This document shows positions 27,891-37,164 of a stretch of 42,479 nucleotides of DNA, in pieces. Under the pieces are notes generated by a model that saw nothing but the letters and a program-made list of their open reading frames with translations, ran no database searches and was not told the origin of the DNA. Origin of the DNA: Clostridium sp. (lineage in GTDB: Bacteria > Bacillota > Clostridia > Clostridiales > Clostridiaceae); assembly GCA_029851835.1 (NCBI GenBank), contig JARKVD010000014.1, forward strand, positions 1-42,479, written 5' to 3'. The translations under genes and the position numbers were made by a program. The first letter of the stretch is position 1; the number at the start of each line of letters is the position of its first letter.

Positions 27891-27941
27891 TAAATAGATA
27901 TTAACAAGAAAATATATATTAAAAGTTGTTTGAAGTTATAT

Positions 27942-27979
27942 AAAACTCCCTTCGATATTTCATTGAAGGGAGTTTTATT
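27942..27979 (+). terminator. Terminator of the MgtE-like gene
   Basis: 12-bp perfect stem 27942-27953/27965-27976 followed by TTTTATTTT. Confidence 0.85.
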
Positions 27980-28108
27980 TTAGATAATAAAGACTGAAAT
28001 TTAATAGTCATATATTGGTTGATACAAATTCAGGGTAATAAAATGGACAACTGTATAATATACTTCCATATGAAGAGGAATATAGTTTAACATGTGGAGG
28101 TGAAATTT

Positions 28109-29458
28109 ATGAAGAAAAGTTTTATAATATCAGCCATCATATTGATAGGCATACTTGTATCAATAATGATTTTTATAATATTAAAAGTACATAGGATAGT
28201 AGATGTACATGATGAACTTATATATAAAGGTATAAGTATCAATGAAATAGATGTATCACTTTTAAATAGAGAAAGAGCTGTGAGAAAGGTAACTGAAAAC
28301 ACTATAAAACTTAATGAGAATAGAAATATATTAATATACGTTGATGAAGAAGAATATAAGATCTCATTTAAGGAGTTAAAGGTAGAAGAAAATATTGAGC
28401 AGATAGTAGATGTAGCTCTTAGTTATGGGAAGAAAGATAAGACCATTGACAAATATCAGTATATAACAAAAGGTACAGAAAGAAATTTTAAAACTTCAAT
28501 TACCTTTGATGAAGAAAGTTTTAATGCCCTTTTAAAGATTATTTGTAAAGAACAGAACATGTCTGCAGTTAATGCAGTTATAGAACATGATTGGAGTGGA
28601 TTTAAGATAACTCCTCATCAAATTGGTAGAAATATTGACGAGGCGGAATTAAGAAGGAACATTAAGGAAGCTATTGAAGACAATCGAGACGGTGAAGATA
28701 TTATTGTAAATGCAACTTTTAAAAAAGTAGAGCCTGCAATTTATGAGGAGGATTTGAAGTCTATAGATACTTTGATTTCTAGTTATAGTACAAGCTTTCA
28801 AAACTCATCACAGGGAAGAAGTAGAAATATTGAAGTAGCATCGTCTTATGTTAATAATAAAGTTTTAATGCCGGGTGAAGAATTTAGCTTTAACAAAATT
28901 GTCGGTGCAACAACAAGTGGAAAAGGATATTTCTATGCGAAAGTAATAAAGAATGGAGCTTATGTAGATGAAATTGGCGGAGGAATATGTCAAGTATCCT
29001 CTACTTTATATAATGCCGTTTTAAAGACGAGTCTGTCCATTACAGAGAGAAGAAATCATAGCAAGGTAATAAATTATGTTCCAAGGGGACAAGATGCTAT
29101 GATAGCTTATGGAGCATCTGATTTAAAATTTGTAAATACTTTTAACTATCCTGTTTTTTTCGAAGCTGTGATTAATAATAATATGCTTACTTTTAATATA
29201 TATTCTAACAAAGAATCAGCAGATTATTTATATCAAGTTAGCAATGAGATAGCTAAGGAAATTAAACCTAAAAAAGAAATAATTTACGATTATGGATTGA
29301 GTGAAGGTACAGTTATAGTTGAGCAAGATGGAAAGAATGGATATGTTATTAATACTTACAGAGTTAGATATGAAGACGGAGAAATGGTTGAAAAGATCTT
29401 AGTATCAGAGAGTGTGTATGGGGGAAAAAATACAATAGTGAGAATTGGAAAAGATTAA
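28109..29458 (+). CDS. VanW-family cell-envelope protein with G5 domain
   Basis: About 449 residues: an N-terminal membrane anchor (FIISAIILIGILVSIMIFII), a peptidoglycan-binding PG_binding_4-type region (about 60-215), the VanW domain (about 235-370) with FSFNKIVGATTSGKGYFYA, GGGICQVSSTLYNAVLK and RRNHSKVINYVPRGQDAMI, and a C-terminal G5 domain (EKILVSESVYGGKNTIVRIG). The layout matches YoaR-like clostridial proteins; function is unknown but the protein should act at the outer membrane face on the cell wall. A GTG frame starts at 28094; GGAGGTG lies 6 nt before ATG 28109. A TATAAT near 28048 is a possible -10. Monocistronic. Confidence 0.87.
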   Translation: MKKSFIISAIILIGILVSIMIFIILKVHRIVDVHDELIYKGISINEIDVSLLNRERAVRKVTENTIKLNENRNILIYVDEEEYKISFKELKVEENIEQIVDVALSYGKKDKTIDKYQYITKGTERNFKTSITFDEESFNALLKIICKEQNMSAVNAVIEHDWSGFKITPHQIGRNIDEAELRRNIKEAIEDNRDGEDIIVNATFKKVEPAIYEEDLKSIDTLISSYSTSFQNSSQGRSRNIEVASSYVNNKVLMPGEEFSFNKIVGATTSGKGYFYAKVIKNGAYVDEIGGGICQVSSTLYNAVLKTSLSITERRNHSKVINYVPRGQDAMIAYGASDLKFVNTFNYPVFFEAVINNNMLTFNIYSNKESADYLYQVSNEIAKEIKPKKEIIYDYGLSEGTVIVEQDGKNGYVINTYRVRYEDGEMVEKILVSESVYGGKNTIVRIGKD

Positions 29459-29485
29459 ATAAAAGAAAATTTAATGTAAAATATT

Positions 29486-29536
29486 GTATTGTATAGCTTA
29501 AATTGTATATAATTAAAGCTATACAATACTTTTTTT
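29486..29536 (+). terminator. Terminator of the VanW gene
   Basis: Perfect 14-bp stem 29486-29499/29516-29529 ending in CTTTTTTT. Confidence 0.85.
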
Positions 29537-29609
29537 ATATAAATTTGATGAAATTAAGTTGTTATATTGATTATTGGGGAAAAAGTTTAAATAATAAGGG
29601 GATGTTAAT

Positions 29610-30551
29610 GTGAATCACAAGGTAGAAATAATAGAGAAAATAGTAGATAATGTTGAAAAAGTAATTATTGGAAAAAGGGAAAATATATATGAGATCATAA
29701 AGGGAATGATTGCTGGAGGGCATATACTTATAGAAGATGTACCTGGTGTCGGTAAGACAACTTTAATTAAGGCTATTAAGCAAAGTTTTGATTTAACATA
29801 TAGTAGAATACAATTCACACCGGATTTACTTCCATCAGATATTACAGGAATATCAATATATAATTCTAGTACAGGTACATTTACCTTTAATAAGGGGCCT
29901 GTTTTTTCAAATATTGTTTTAGCGGATGAGATAAATAGAACGTCACCAAAGACACAATCTGCATTGCTTGAGGTTATGGAGGAGATGCAGGTTTCGGAAG
30001 GGGGCAAAACCTATGAACTTGCAAAGCCATTTTTTATAATGGCCACTGAAAACCCAATTGAATATGAAGGAACTTTTTCTTTGCCAGAAGCTCAGTTAGA
30101 TAGATTTATTATTAAAGTTCATATGGGGTATCCCAATAATAGGGATGAAGCAGAAATTTTAAATTTATATAGAAATAATAATCCTTTAGAAGATCTTAAG
30201 CCGGTTGCTACAAAGGCTGATTTAGAAGAACTTCAGAAAGCTGTTAAGGATATTAAGGTAAAGGATGATATTAATAAGTTTATAGTAAAGATAGTGGATG
30301 GTACAAGAAATCATAGGGATATATTCTTAGGAGGAAGTACTAGAGCGTCTTTAGCCCTTTTAAGAATTTCACAGGCCACAGCACTGATAGAAGGAAGAGA
30401 TTATGTTATACCAGAAGATGTTAAAAGTTGTGTGAAGCTTGTTCTTAAGCATAGAATTATTTTAACAAACAGTGCAGCAGCAAGGGGAGTTAAGATTGAA
30501 GATATCCTATATGAAATATTAAATATGATAATGATTCCAAAGGTGAGATAA
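29610..30551 (+). CDS. MoxR-family AAA+ ATPase
   Basis: 313 residues with Walker A GVGKTT at 46-51, Walker B VLADEINRTSPKTQSALLEV near residue 106, sensor ATENPIEYEGTFSLPEAQLDRF and a C-terminal lid. MoxR ATPases act as chaperones that assemble or activate partner proteins, often of the DUF58/VWA type. GTG 29610 follows AAGGGGATG; in-frame ATG alternatives are absent nearby. It is the first gene of a three-gene operon; the DUF58 gene starts one base after its stop. Confidence 0.92.
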   Translation: MNHKVEIIEKIVDNVEKVIIGKRENIYEIIKGMIAGGHILIEDVPGVGKTTLIKAIKQSFDLTYSRIQFTPDLLPSDITGISIYNSSTGTFTFNKGPVFSNIVLADEINRTSPKTQSALLEVMEEMQVSEGGKTYELAKPFFIMATENPIEYEGTFSLPEAQLDRFIIKVHMGYPNNRDEAEILNLYRNNNPLEDLKPVATKADLEELQKAVKDIKVKDDINKFIVKIVDGTRNHRDIFLGGSTRASLALLRISQATALIEGRDYVIPEDVKSCVKLVLKHRIILTNSAAARGVKIEDILYEILNMIMIPKVR

Positions 30552-30552
30552 A

Positions 30553-31719
30553 ATGATTAGGGTAAGAAAGTCCTTTTTATTACTTACTTTGTTATCTTTA
30601 GTGTATGCTCTATTTTCGGGAGGAAATCTACCGTATTCAATATTTTATTCCTTGCTTTTAATGGTGTTGTTTATGGGAGTATCAACCTATATTTTAGGAA
30701 AGAACATGTACGTTAAGGTTGAAGCGGAAAAGTATGAAATGATGTCAGGAGATACAAATAATCTTGTAATTAAAGTATATAACAATTCTATTTTTTCAGT
30801 ACCATATATAGAAATTAAAAACGCATTGGTTTCTAGAGTTTTACCAAGAGATAGAGGAAATATAATTTCATTAGGAATTAATTCTCAAAAAATTATAAAA
30901 AAATCTTTTAGTATAAATACAAGAGGTCATTATTGTTTGGGTGAAACAGCATGTAATATAAGTGATGTTTTAGGTGTGTTTTCAGTTAAGAAAAATTATA
31001 AACACAAAAAGATCATAAAGGTTTATCCAAAGGTATACGATTTAAATAGTGTGAGAATAGTTGGATCTAATTTGAAAGAGTTTGATACAAAAAACATTAA
31101 GGCATATAATAAAGGACCTGAAAGTGCTGAAACAATTAAAAATATCAGAGAGTATAGAAGAGGGGATAGCTATAAAAGAATAAATTGGAAATTAACTGCT
31201 AAGCATGGAAAGCTTTTTGTTAAGGAGTACGATAGTAGTGAAAGTCCGCGGATACATGTATTTTTAGATTTGAGAAAATCAGGTTTTGTTCTTGATAAAA
31301 GTGGGGAAAAGGAAGAGGCTATAGTTGAATTTTATTTATCATTGGTACGATATATTGTGCAAAGAAATGGAAACTGTCAAAGTATTATTATTAATAATAA
31401 GGTTAGATCTGTTGATATAGTTGGAGAAGGCTCTTTTGAATTTTTAAGAGAGCAGATGATAACCACATTTAGTAGTGGTAGTGAAAGTTTATCAGGGTAT
31501 ATGAAGAAAATTTTGTGTGAAATAAATAAAAAGAGTGCAGTTGTTGTTGTAACCTCAAATATTACAAAAGATAATTTAGACTATTTAGTTTCCTTAAAAC
31601 AAGAGCGATATGAAGTAAATTTATTTTACCTTAATAAGGCTCTTGGGGATGAAGGAGAATTGATTGCAGAGATTAAGGTACAAGGAATAAGTTGTTATAA
31701 TATTGAGGGGATTAGGTGA
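30553..31719 (+). CDS. DUF58-domain membrane protein
   Basis: 388 residues: two N-terminal transmembrane helices (about 7-50), an extracytoplasmic-like beta domain, then the DUF58 core with YRRGDSYKRINWKLTAKHGK near residue 205, FVKEYDSSESPRIHVFLDLR, and a VWA-like C-terminal half. The VWA metal site is incomplete (FLDLRKSG instead of DxSxS). It probably couples the MoxR ATPase to the transglutaminase-like protein that follows. ATG 30553 is preceded by AGGTGAG within the end of the moxR gene. Confidence 0.9.
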   Translation: MIRVRKSFLLLTLLSLVYALFSGGNLPYSIFYSLLLMVLFMGVSTYILGKNMYVKVEAEKYEMMSGDTNNLVIKVYNNSIFSVPYIEIKNALVSRVLPRDRGNIISLGINSQKIIKKSFSINTRGHYCLGETACNISDVLGVFSVKKNYKHKKIIKVYPKVYDLNSVRIVGSNLKEFDTKNIKAYNKGPESAETIKNIREYRRGDSYKRINWKLTAKHGKLFVKEYDSSESPRIHVFLDLRKSGFVLDKSGEKEEAIVEFYLSLVRYIVQRNGNCQSIIINNKVRSVDIVGEGSFEFLREQMITTFSSGSESLSGYMKKILCEINKKSAVVVVTSNITKDNLDYLVSLKQERYEVNLFYLNKALGDEGELIAEIKVQGISCYNIEGIR

Positions 31720-31723
31720 TTAT

Positions 31724-34102
31724 ATGGGTACACGAAGGGAAAAAGTCCTAAGCTTATTTTTGGTTATAATGAACTTAATAGTTGTAATTAAGCTTTTGAG
31801 AGATTCTTTTAAAATTCAGGAGTTTGATTTTGTATTTACGGCATTTCTTTTAATCGTTGGTGTATTAATTTATTTATTAACTTCAGAAGTTTTAAAAGGG
31901 AAAAAAAGAAAGTTGATTTTTATTCTTGTCATAGCTGTAATGTTAGGGGCAGTTGTTTATAAATATTTTCATGCTTTTGTAGAAGAGGTAAATTATCTAT
32001 ATCTAAGTATTCTTAAAATAAATGATGCAGCCTTGGAAAGACGGGATATAGACTTTGGTACATTTAAGCATATATTTGCTTTAATTATTCCATTCACAGT
32101 ATGGATAAGTGCGTGGATAACAAGAAAGTGGAGCAAGTTTCCCATATTATTTTCAAGTGTTATATATATTGGATTTTGGTATTTAATTTTTTATGAAAAT
32201 GTTGAGTCAAATTTACCATACTTTATTGGAGTTTTTGTTGCTAGTATTGGGATTAGTGAATATATAAAGAGATGTAGGGAGTATGAGGGGAAAGAATTAA
32301 AAATTAATATTAATAGAAAGGTTGTAGTAACTACAATATTGATTTTAACAATAATTCTTCCAATTATAGTAAATATTCTTCCGCAGGAATTCAATGTGAA
32401 ATCTATGAATGGTATATTAAAAGGTATGAAAAATCAATTTTCAGGGGAAGAACTTACAAATGCAGACTATATAAGTAATGCTGTAAAATATAGATTTTCC
32501 ATGAGAGAAAGTGGCTATAGTGATTCAAATTATAGTTTAGGTGGACCTATTCGAATTAATAAAAGAGAAGTTTTCACAGTTAAAGCTGATAAACCATATT
32601 ATCTTAGATCTAGTGTTAAGGACACCTATTCAGGAAGTACCTGGACTGCTGCTAGGGAGAGTATTAGCGAACAGAGTGATAATGCCTTTAAATATGAGGG
32701 TGGAATCAATTATTTATATGAAGCTTTGAATAAGTATGAAGGGTATATGGATTTAAAAGCGGAGGAAAAAACAATTGTTATTACTCCAGAAAGAAATTTT
32801 AAGAGTGGAACTTGTTTTACTCCTAATGGTACTTTTAAAATTGAAGAGGTGCAAGGCAAGGTGTTTTATAACCATATTCCAATTTTTATGTCTGATAATT
32901 ATATTAGAGAGCCTTATATAGTAAAGTTCGTTTCTTATGGAAATTATGATAACTATCTTGGAGGAATTGAGAATAAAGATTATATTAGGTATGTATATGA
33001 GGAAGAATATACCCTTCCAATGAGAATTTATGGACAAAATGATTTGGATTATTACGGGTATTTAGATTCTTTAGTTAATACAACAGATCCAGATGAACTT
33101 CAAAAATATAATAAATTTAAATGGTCATATATAAATTATATGCAGGTTCCTGAAGTAGTAGGTGAAGAAGTATATACATTAGTAGAAAATATTCTTAAAG
33201 AAGCTGCTAAGGCAAAGGGGGTTACAGGAACTGAATCACTTTCTAATCAGGATAAAGCTTTAGCTATAAGAAATTATTTAAAGGGTAATTACAAGTATAA
33301 AACAAATGTGAAAAATGTTGATCCAAAGGTAGATTTTGTTACTCAATTTTTGAATGTGGACAAAGAAGGGTATTGTACATACTTCGCTTCTGCTAATACC
33401 ATAATGTGCAGAATTGCAGGAATACCAGCAAGATATGTGGAAGGGTTCAATATGGCTGATAGGAAAAATTCTAATGATGAGTATATTGTAACTAATGAAG
33501 AGGCACATGCGTGGACAGAAATTCTTGTTAATCCTTATAGGGATATATGGGGAGTTTCCGATGCTGTTGCAGATGAGGATGAAGAGGTGGATGTCGTAGA
33601 AGAAGAGGTTCAACAAAATGAGACTATTCCAAATAAGCCCAATGCAAATAAATCAGATAAATTCATAGAACAAATTGAACCTGAAAATAAGGAAACGAGC
33701 TTATGGGTAAGGGTTTCACTTATATTGTCAGGTGTAATTTTATTTGTTATTGCATCTATAGGAATAATGCTAAGTATATTTGCAATTAGGCGCAGAAGAA
33801 TAGTTTCTAGTAATAGTATAGTGCCTTTATATAATTACTGTTTAAAGAGGCTAGAAACTATAGGTATAGAGAAAAAAGATAATCAAGGCGATTTAGAGTT
33901 TTCAAAAGCAATAGAAGTAGAAGAACTAAGACTTCGAATGGTGAAACTAGCTCAATGCGTTTATGATGAATTTTATGGTGGAATTAATAAGCATAGCATT
34001 GATAAAGAAGAGTATTTGGATTATATTGAAAATTATATAAAAAGTTTAAACAATGGAATTAAGTATACGATTAGGAAGTATTGCTCTTTTATAATTAATT
34101 AA
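31724..34102 (+). CDS. TgpA-like membrane transglutaminase/protease-fold protein
   Basis: 792 residues: seven N-terminal transmembrane helices (to about residue 215), a large extracytoplasmic region, the transglutaminase-like core, and one C-terminal helix near 665 followed by a cytosolic DUF4129-like tail. Catalytic residues are C551 (KEGYCTYFASA), H595 (NEEAHAWTEI) and probably D613 (IWGVSD). The usual GWVPxDPTP loop is replaced by RDIWGVSDAVADEDEE and an acidic linker. An overlong frame begins at TTG 31703; AGGTGAT before ATG 31724 decides the start, 4 nt after the DUF58 stop. Homologues are conserved with MoxR and DUF58; the substrate is unknown. Confidence 0.87.
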   Translation: MGTRREKVLSLFLVIMNLIVVIKLLRDSFKIQEFDFVFTAFLLIVGVLIYLLTSEVLKGKKRKLIFILVIAVMLGAVVYKYFHAFVEEVNYLYLSILKINDAALERRDIDFGTFKHIFALIIPFTVWISAWITRKWSKFPILFSSVIYIGFWYLIFYENVESNLPYFIGVFVASIGISEYIKRCREYEGKELKININRKVVVTTILILTIILPIIVNILPQEFNVKSMNGILKGMKNQFSGEELTNADYISNAVKYRFSMRESGYSDSNYSLGGPIRINKREVFTVKADKPYYLRSSVKDTYSGSTWTAARESISEQSDNAFKYEGGINYLYEALNKYEGYMDLKAEEKTIVITPERNFKSGTCFTPNGTFKIEEVQGKVFYNHIPIFMSDNYIREPYIVKFVSYGNYDNYLGGIENKDYIRYVYEEEYTLPMRIYGQNDLDYYGYLDSLVNTTDPDELQKYNKFKWSYINYMQVPEVVGEEVYTLVENILKEAAKAKGVTGTESLSNQDKALAIRNYLKGNYKYKTNVKNVDPKVDFVTQFLNVDKEGYCTYFASANTIMCRIAGIPARYVEGFNMADRKNSNDEYIVTNEEAHAWTEILVNPYRDIWGVSDAVADEDEEVDVVEEEVQQNETIPNKPNANKSDKFIEQIEPENKETSLWVRVSLILSGVILFVIASIGIMLSIFAIRRRRIVSSNSIVPLYNYCLKRLETIGIEKKDNQGDLEFSKAIEVEELRLRMVKLAQCVYDEFYGGINKHSIDKEEYLDYIENYIKSLNNGIKYTIRKYCSFIIN

Positions 34103-34252
34103 ACTACTTCTCATATTCATTGTAAGGTGTGCTTACAGAGTGAATTCGAGTAGTTAAATCATAGATGCATACAGTAAAAGTTCTGCTTGCCAAATCAAAG
34201 ATGCACTCTGTGAAAGTTACACTGACTAAATCAAAGATTTGGATCATCACTT
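34102..34252 (+). repeat. Dispersed intergenic repeat, copy A (three units)
   Basis: Starts at the stop of the transglutaminase gene and ends just before the ribosome site of the HAD gene. It shares with copies B and C the left end AACTnCTTnTCATATnCATT and internal units built on AAATC-A/T-AAGATTT near-palindromes. Copy A has three units spaced about 35-40 nt, the others two. Confidence 0.75.
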
Positions 34253-34280
34253 TTGGAGCAGCACCTAAAGGAGGATATTA

Positions 34281-35111
34281 ATGGGATATAAATTAATTTG
34301 CATGGATATGGATGGAACGCTTTTAAATGATAAAAAAGAGGTTTCTGAAAGAGCTAAGAAAGCTATTAACAAGGCTCATGAGCTAGGGGTGAAGGTTGTA
34401 ATAGCCACAGGAAGAATATTTGTTTCAGCAGAATTTTATGGTGATATAATAGGGGTTAAAGCTCCTATTATAGCTTCAAATGGAGCTTATGTTAGAGAAA
34501 AAGATAGCGATAAGGCTATATATGAAAAAGGTTTAGGGTATGAAAATTATCAGTTAATTATTGACATATTAAAGAAATATGATATAGTTCCACATTTCTA
34601 TACAGAAGATACAATATATACTGAAAAACTAGTTCATTCCTCTTTGGCTTATAAAAATGCTAACAAAACACTTCCAATTAATCGTCAAGTGAAAATTGAG
34701 GTTGTGGATGATTGGAGTAGGCTTTTTGCAGAAAGAAATCCAAAGATAATTAAAGCTATGGCGGTTGGAGATGATGCAGAAAAGACTAAAGAAGCTAAGA
34801 ATGAATTTATAAAACTAAATAAGTTTCAAGTTGTAAGTTCTATGAAAAACACTTTTGAAGTTATGGATAAAAGCACATCAAAGGGAAATGCACTAAAAAA
34901 GATTTGTGATTATTATGGAATAGATAGGAATGAAATAATTTCTATAGGAGATAATGAAAATGACATATCTATGATTGAGTTTGCGGGATTGGGTGTAGCT
35001 ATGGGTAATGCGGAAGAAACAGTAAAAAATATTGCAGATTATATAACAACTACTAATGAAGAAGATGGAGTAGCAAAAGTAATTGAAAAATACATTATTA
35101 GTGGAGAATGA
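34281..35111 (+). CDS. Cof-type HAD phosphatase
   Basis: 276 residues of the HAD-IIB (Cof/YidA) family. Motif I is DMDGTLL at 9-15 with the two catalytic Asp; motif II is VVIATGR, the cap domain lies at about 85-195, motif III is the Lys of TSKGNALKK, and motif IV is GDNENDISMIEFAGLGVAMG. Such enzymes dephosphorylate sugar phosphates, FMN or PLP; substrate not readable. ATG 34281 follows AAAGGAGG. It is separated from its neighbours by copies of the dispersed repeat. Confidence 0.92.
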   Translation: MGYKLICMDMDGTLLNDKKEVSERAKKAINKAHELGVKVVIATGRIFVSAEFYGDIIGVKAPIIASNGAYVREKDSDKAIYEKGLGYENYQLIIDILKKYDIVPHFYTEDTIYTEKLVHSSLAYKNANKTLPINRQVKIEVVDDWSRLFAERNPKIIKAMAVGDDAEKTKEAKNEFIKLNKFQVVSSMKNTFEVMDKSTSKGNALKKICDYYGIDRNEIISIGDNENDISMIEFAGLGVAMGNAEETVKNIADYITTTNEEDGVAKVIEKYIISGE

Positions 35112-35185
35112 GTTGTAAATTGACCTATAAACTTTACATGGAAATGAAATTGAAGTATTATATTCTTTAGTAAGCCATTTAGGGA

Positions 35186-35307
35186 AACTCCTTTTCATAT
35201 TCATTGGAAGGAGTGTTCACAGAGTAAGTTTGAGTAGCTAAATCATAGATTTAAACTCTCACTTAACTTCTGCTCGTCAAATCGTAGATTTGGAGCATCG
35301 CTTAAGG
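35186..35307 (+). repeat. Dispersed intergenic repeat, copy B (two units)
   Basis: Aligns end to end with copy A minus one unit and with the reverse complement of copy C. The near-palindromic cores are AAATCATAGATTT at about 35240 and CAAATCGTAGATTTG at about 35279. It lies between the HAD gene and trmL. Confidence 0.75.
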
Positions 35308-35330
35308 TTTAGTTTTAGGAGGCAATAGAA

Positions 35331-35798
35331 GTGAATTTAAATATAGTATTATTTCAACCAGAGATTCCACAGAATACTGGAAATATAGGAAGAACCTGCG
35401 TACTTACCAATTGTAAGCTACATTTGATAAAACCTTTAGGATTTAGTTTAGACGAGAAAGCGGTAAAAAGATGTGGCCTTGATTATTGGCCATTATTAGA
35501 TTTAGAAATTCACGAAAGCTATGAAGCTTTAAGAGAAAAATATAAAGATGGTACTTTTTATTTTTGCACTACAAAAGCTACTAAGTATTATCATGAAGCG
35601 GAATATAAAGAGGGGGACTTTTTAGTTTTTGGAAGAGAGTCAAGTGGACTTCCAGATTATATTAGACAAGAAAATAAGGAAACTCTTATTAAGGTACCAA
35701 TGATAGAAACAACTGAAAGATCATTAAATCTTTCAAATACTGTTGCTATCATCGCCTATGAAGGATTAAGACAGCTAGGATTTAAGCATATGAAATAA
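35331..35798 (+). CDS. trmL: tRNA (cytidine(34)-2'-O)-methyltransferase
   Basis: 155-residue SPOUT methyltransferase that 2'-O-methylates the wobble nucleotide of tRNA-Leu isoacceptors with SAM. The family's trefoil-knot motifs are visible: FQPEIPQNTGNIGRTC at the N-terminus, FLVFGRESSGLP, and IKVPMIETTERSLNLSNTVA near the C-terminus. The minimal length without an added RNA-binding domain fits TrmL (YibK). GTG 35331 follows TAGGAGG; no ATG alternative is near. The DegV gene follows after 12 nt. Confidence 0.92.
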   Translation: MNLNIVLFQPEIPQNTGNIGRTCVLTNCKLHLIKPLGFSLDEKAVKRCGLDYWPLLDLEIHESYEALREKYKDGTFYFCTTKATKYYHEAEYKEGDFLVFGRESSGLPDYIRQENKETLIKVPMIETTERSLNLSNTVAIIAYEGLRQLGFKHMK

Positions 35799-35810
35799 GG
35801 GGGGCTCGAT

Positions 35811-36662
35811 TTGAATAAGATTAAAATAATAACGGACAGCACATGTGATTTACCTAAAGCACTATTAGAAGAAAATGATATATTGTGCTTACCACTCCAA
35901 GTTACTGTTAATGGTAAAACTTATTTTGATGGTGTAGATATAGACATAAATACTTTTTTTGATGAAATGGATAAAAGTAGTGAGGCACCAAAAACAAGTC
36001 AAATACCTCCAGCAAAGTTTGTAGAAATATTTAAACCTTATATAGAAGAAGGATATGAAATTGTAACTCTACATTTATCTTCTAAAATGAGTGGAACTTA
36101 TCAGTCAGCTTGTATTGCAAAGGAAATGCTTGAAACTGATAAAATACATGTTATTGATTCTCAAAATGTTACTGCAGGGCTAGGGGTATTAGTATTAAAG
36201 GCGTGTAGCCTTAAAAAAGAGGGTAAAAGTGTTGATGAAATAGTTGAAGGTGTTAAAGCAACCATGTCTCACGTGAAAAGTACATTAAACTTTCAGTCTT
36301 TAGATAACCTGGTAAAGGGAGGAAGACTTAGTAAAACAACGGGCTTTGTTGGTGGGCTATTAGGTATAAAATTAAATTTGGCTGTTGAAGATGGCGAAAT
36401 GGTAGTAAGAGATAAGGTAAGAGGAAGTAAAAAAGCTTTAAGATGCCTTATTGATTATCTTGAGAAACATGGTATTTCTGAAGAAGTTAAACCAGTAGTT
36501 CTAAATGCGGCAGCAGATGAAGATAATCGAGGTGTTTTAAATGGAATTATCGAATATCTTCAAGAAAAAAATATTGAGTACATTGAGTCAAGTGTTGGTT
36601 GCGTTGTAGGAACGCACTCTGGTAAGAATGCTTGTGGTATATTTTTCATAGAGAAACAGTAG
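35811..36662 (+). CDS. DegV-family fatty acid-binding protein
   Basis: 283 residues. DegV signatures: TDSTCDLPKALLEE at the N-terminus, KTSQIPPAKF near residue 63, LHLSSKMSGTYQSA near 88, and IDSQNVTAGLG near 115. DegV/FakB proteins bind a fatty acid and can present it to the FakA kinase; no fakA lies here, so a FakB role is inferred only. TTG 35811 is used as start, preceded by AAGGGGGG. Probably co-transcribed with trmL. Confidence 0.9.
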   Translation: MNKIKIITDSTCDLPKALLEENDILCLPLQVTVNGKTYFDGVDIDINTFFDEMDKSSEAPKTSQIPPAKFVEIFKPYIEEGYEIVTLHLSSKMSGTYQSACIAKEMLETDKIHVIDSQNVTAGLGVLVLKACSLKKEGKSVDEIVEGVKATMSHVKSTLNFQSLDNLVKGGRLSKTTGFVGGLLGIKLNLAVEDGEMVVRDKVRGSKKALRCLIDYLEKHGISEEVKPVVLNAAADEDNRGVLNGIIEYLQEKNIEYIESSVGCVVGTHSGKNACGIFFIEKQ

Positions 36663-36684
36663 TAATTATATATTTATTATTTTG

Positions 36685-36714
36685 AAGAAGTCTTGATTTC
36701 CAAGGCTTCTTTAT
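36685..36714 (+). terminator. Terminator of the trmL-degV unit
   Basis: 11-bp stem 36685-36695/36701-36711 with one G-T pair, then a T-rich tail. It insulates the glycine-controlled operon downstream. Confidence 0.75.
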
Positions 36715-36825
36715 TCAAAAACAATATTCAGAAAATAGATATAATTTAGAATTGGATAAATAAATAGATAATATTATAAAATCAAATACAAGACTTTCAA
36801 ATTTGTGTAGAATTTAACAATAATC

Positions 36826-36836
36826 TGGTATATACT
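36826..36836 (+). promoter_or_regulatory. Candidate extended -10 promoter of the grd operon
   Basis: TGG-TATATA (36826-36834), overlapping TATACT, forms an extended -10; a TTGTGT lies 20 nt upstream. Transcription would begin near 36841, about 30 nt before the first aptamer. The gap 36715-36825 is AT-rich and otherwise featureless. Confidence 0.45.
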
Positions 36837-36871
36837 ACAGTTGAGAAGAAAATAATAAAGTTTGGATGACA

Positions 36872-37098
36872 TTTTCGAGAGACGGTTCATTGATATCTTT
36901 TATAATAGGATATCAAGTTCTTTGGAGTAATATCCTGAGTATTTATATGATAGATATAAGGAACTTTTGAACGGCCGAAGAAGCAAGTGTTTATTTCCCA
37001 AGATAGATGCGAAACTTTCAGGCAAAAGGATCGAAAACCGACAAAACTCTGGAAAGCATAGCACCGAAGGAGCAAAACTCTCAGGTTAAAATACAGAG
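36872..37098 (+). promoter_or_regulatory. Tandem glycine riboswitch of the grd operon
   Basis: Two glycine aptamers in series. Aptamer 1: P1 pairs 36872-36878 with 37031-37037, the core has GGCCGAAGAAGCAA and CTTTCAGGCAAAAGGA. Aptamer 2: P1 pairs CTCTG (37047-37051) with CAGAG (37094-37098), the core has CACCGAAGGAGCAAA and CTCTCAGG. The 3' strand of the second P1 overlaps the 5' arm of the terminator that follows, so glycine binding should block termination and turn the operon on, as suits a glycine-consuming pathway. The P3 arm of aptamer 1 is unusually large. Confidence 0.93.
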
Positions 37099-37145
37099 GC
37101 ATAGGGTAAGGATATAATATGTATATCTTTACCCTATGCCTTTTA
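37096..37145 (+). terminator. Riboswitch-controlled terminator
   Basis: A 19-bp stem (37098-37117 with 37122-37140, one G-T pair) with T-rich 3' side; its base shares GAGG with P1 of aptamer 2, making the two folds mutually exclusive. Confidence 0.85.
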
Positions 37146-37164
37146 TATTTGTTAGGAGGACGAA

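Noticed and set aside
34150..34252. CRISPR-like array from repeats spaced about 39 nt
   Set aside because: Only two or three imperfect units that are themselves palindromic, the spacers are also shared between copies, and there are no cas genes.
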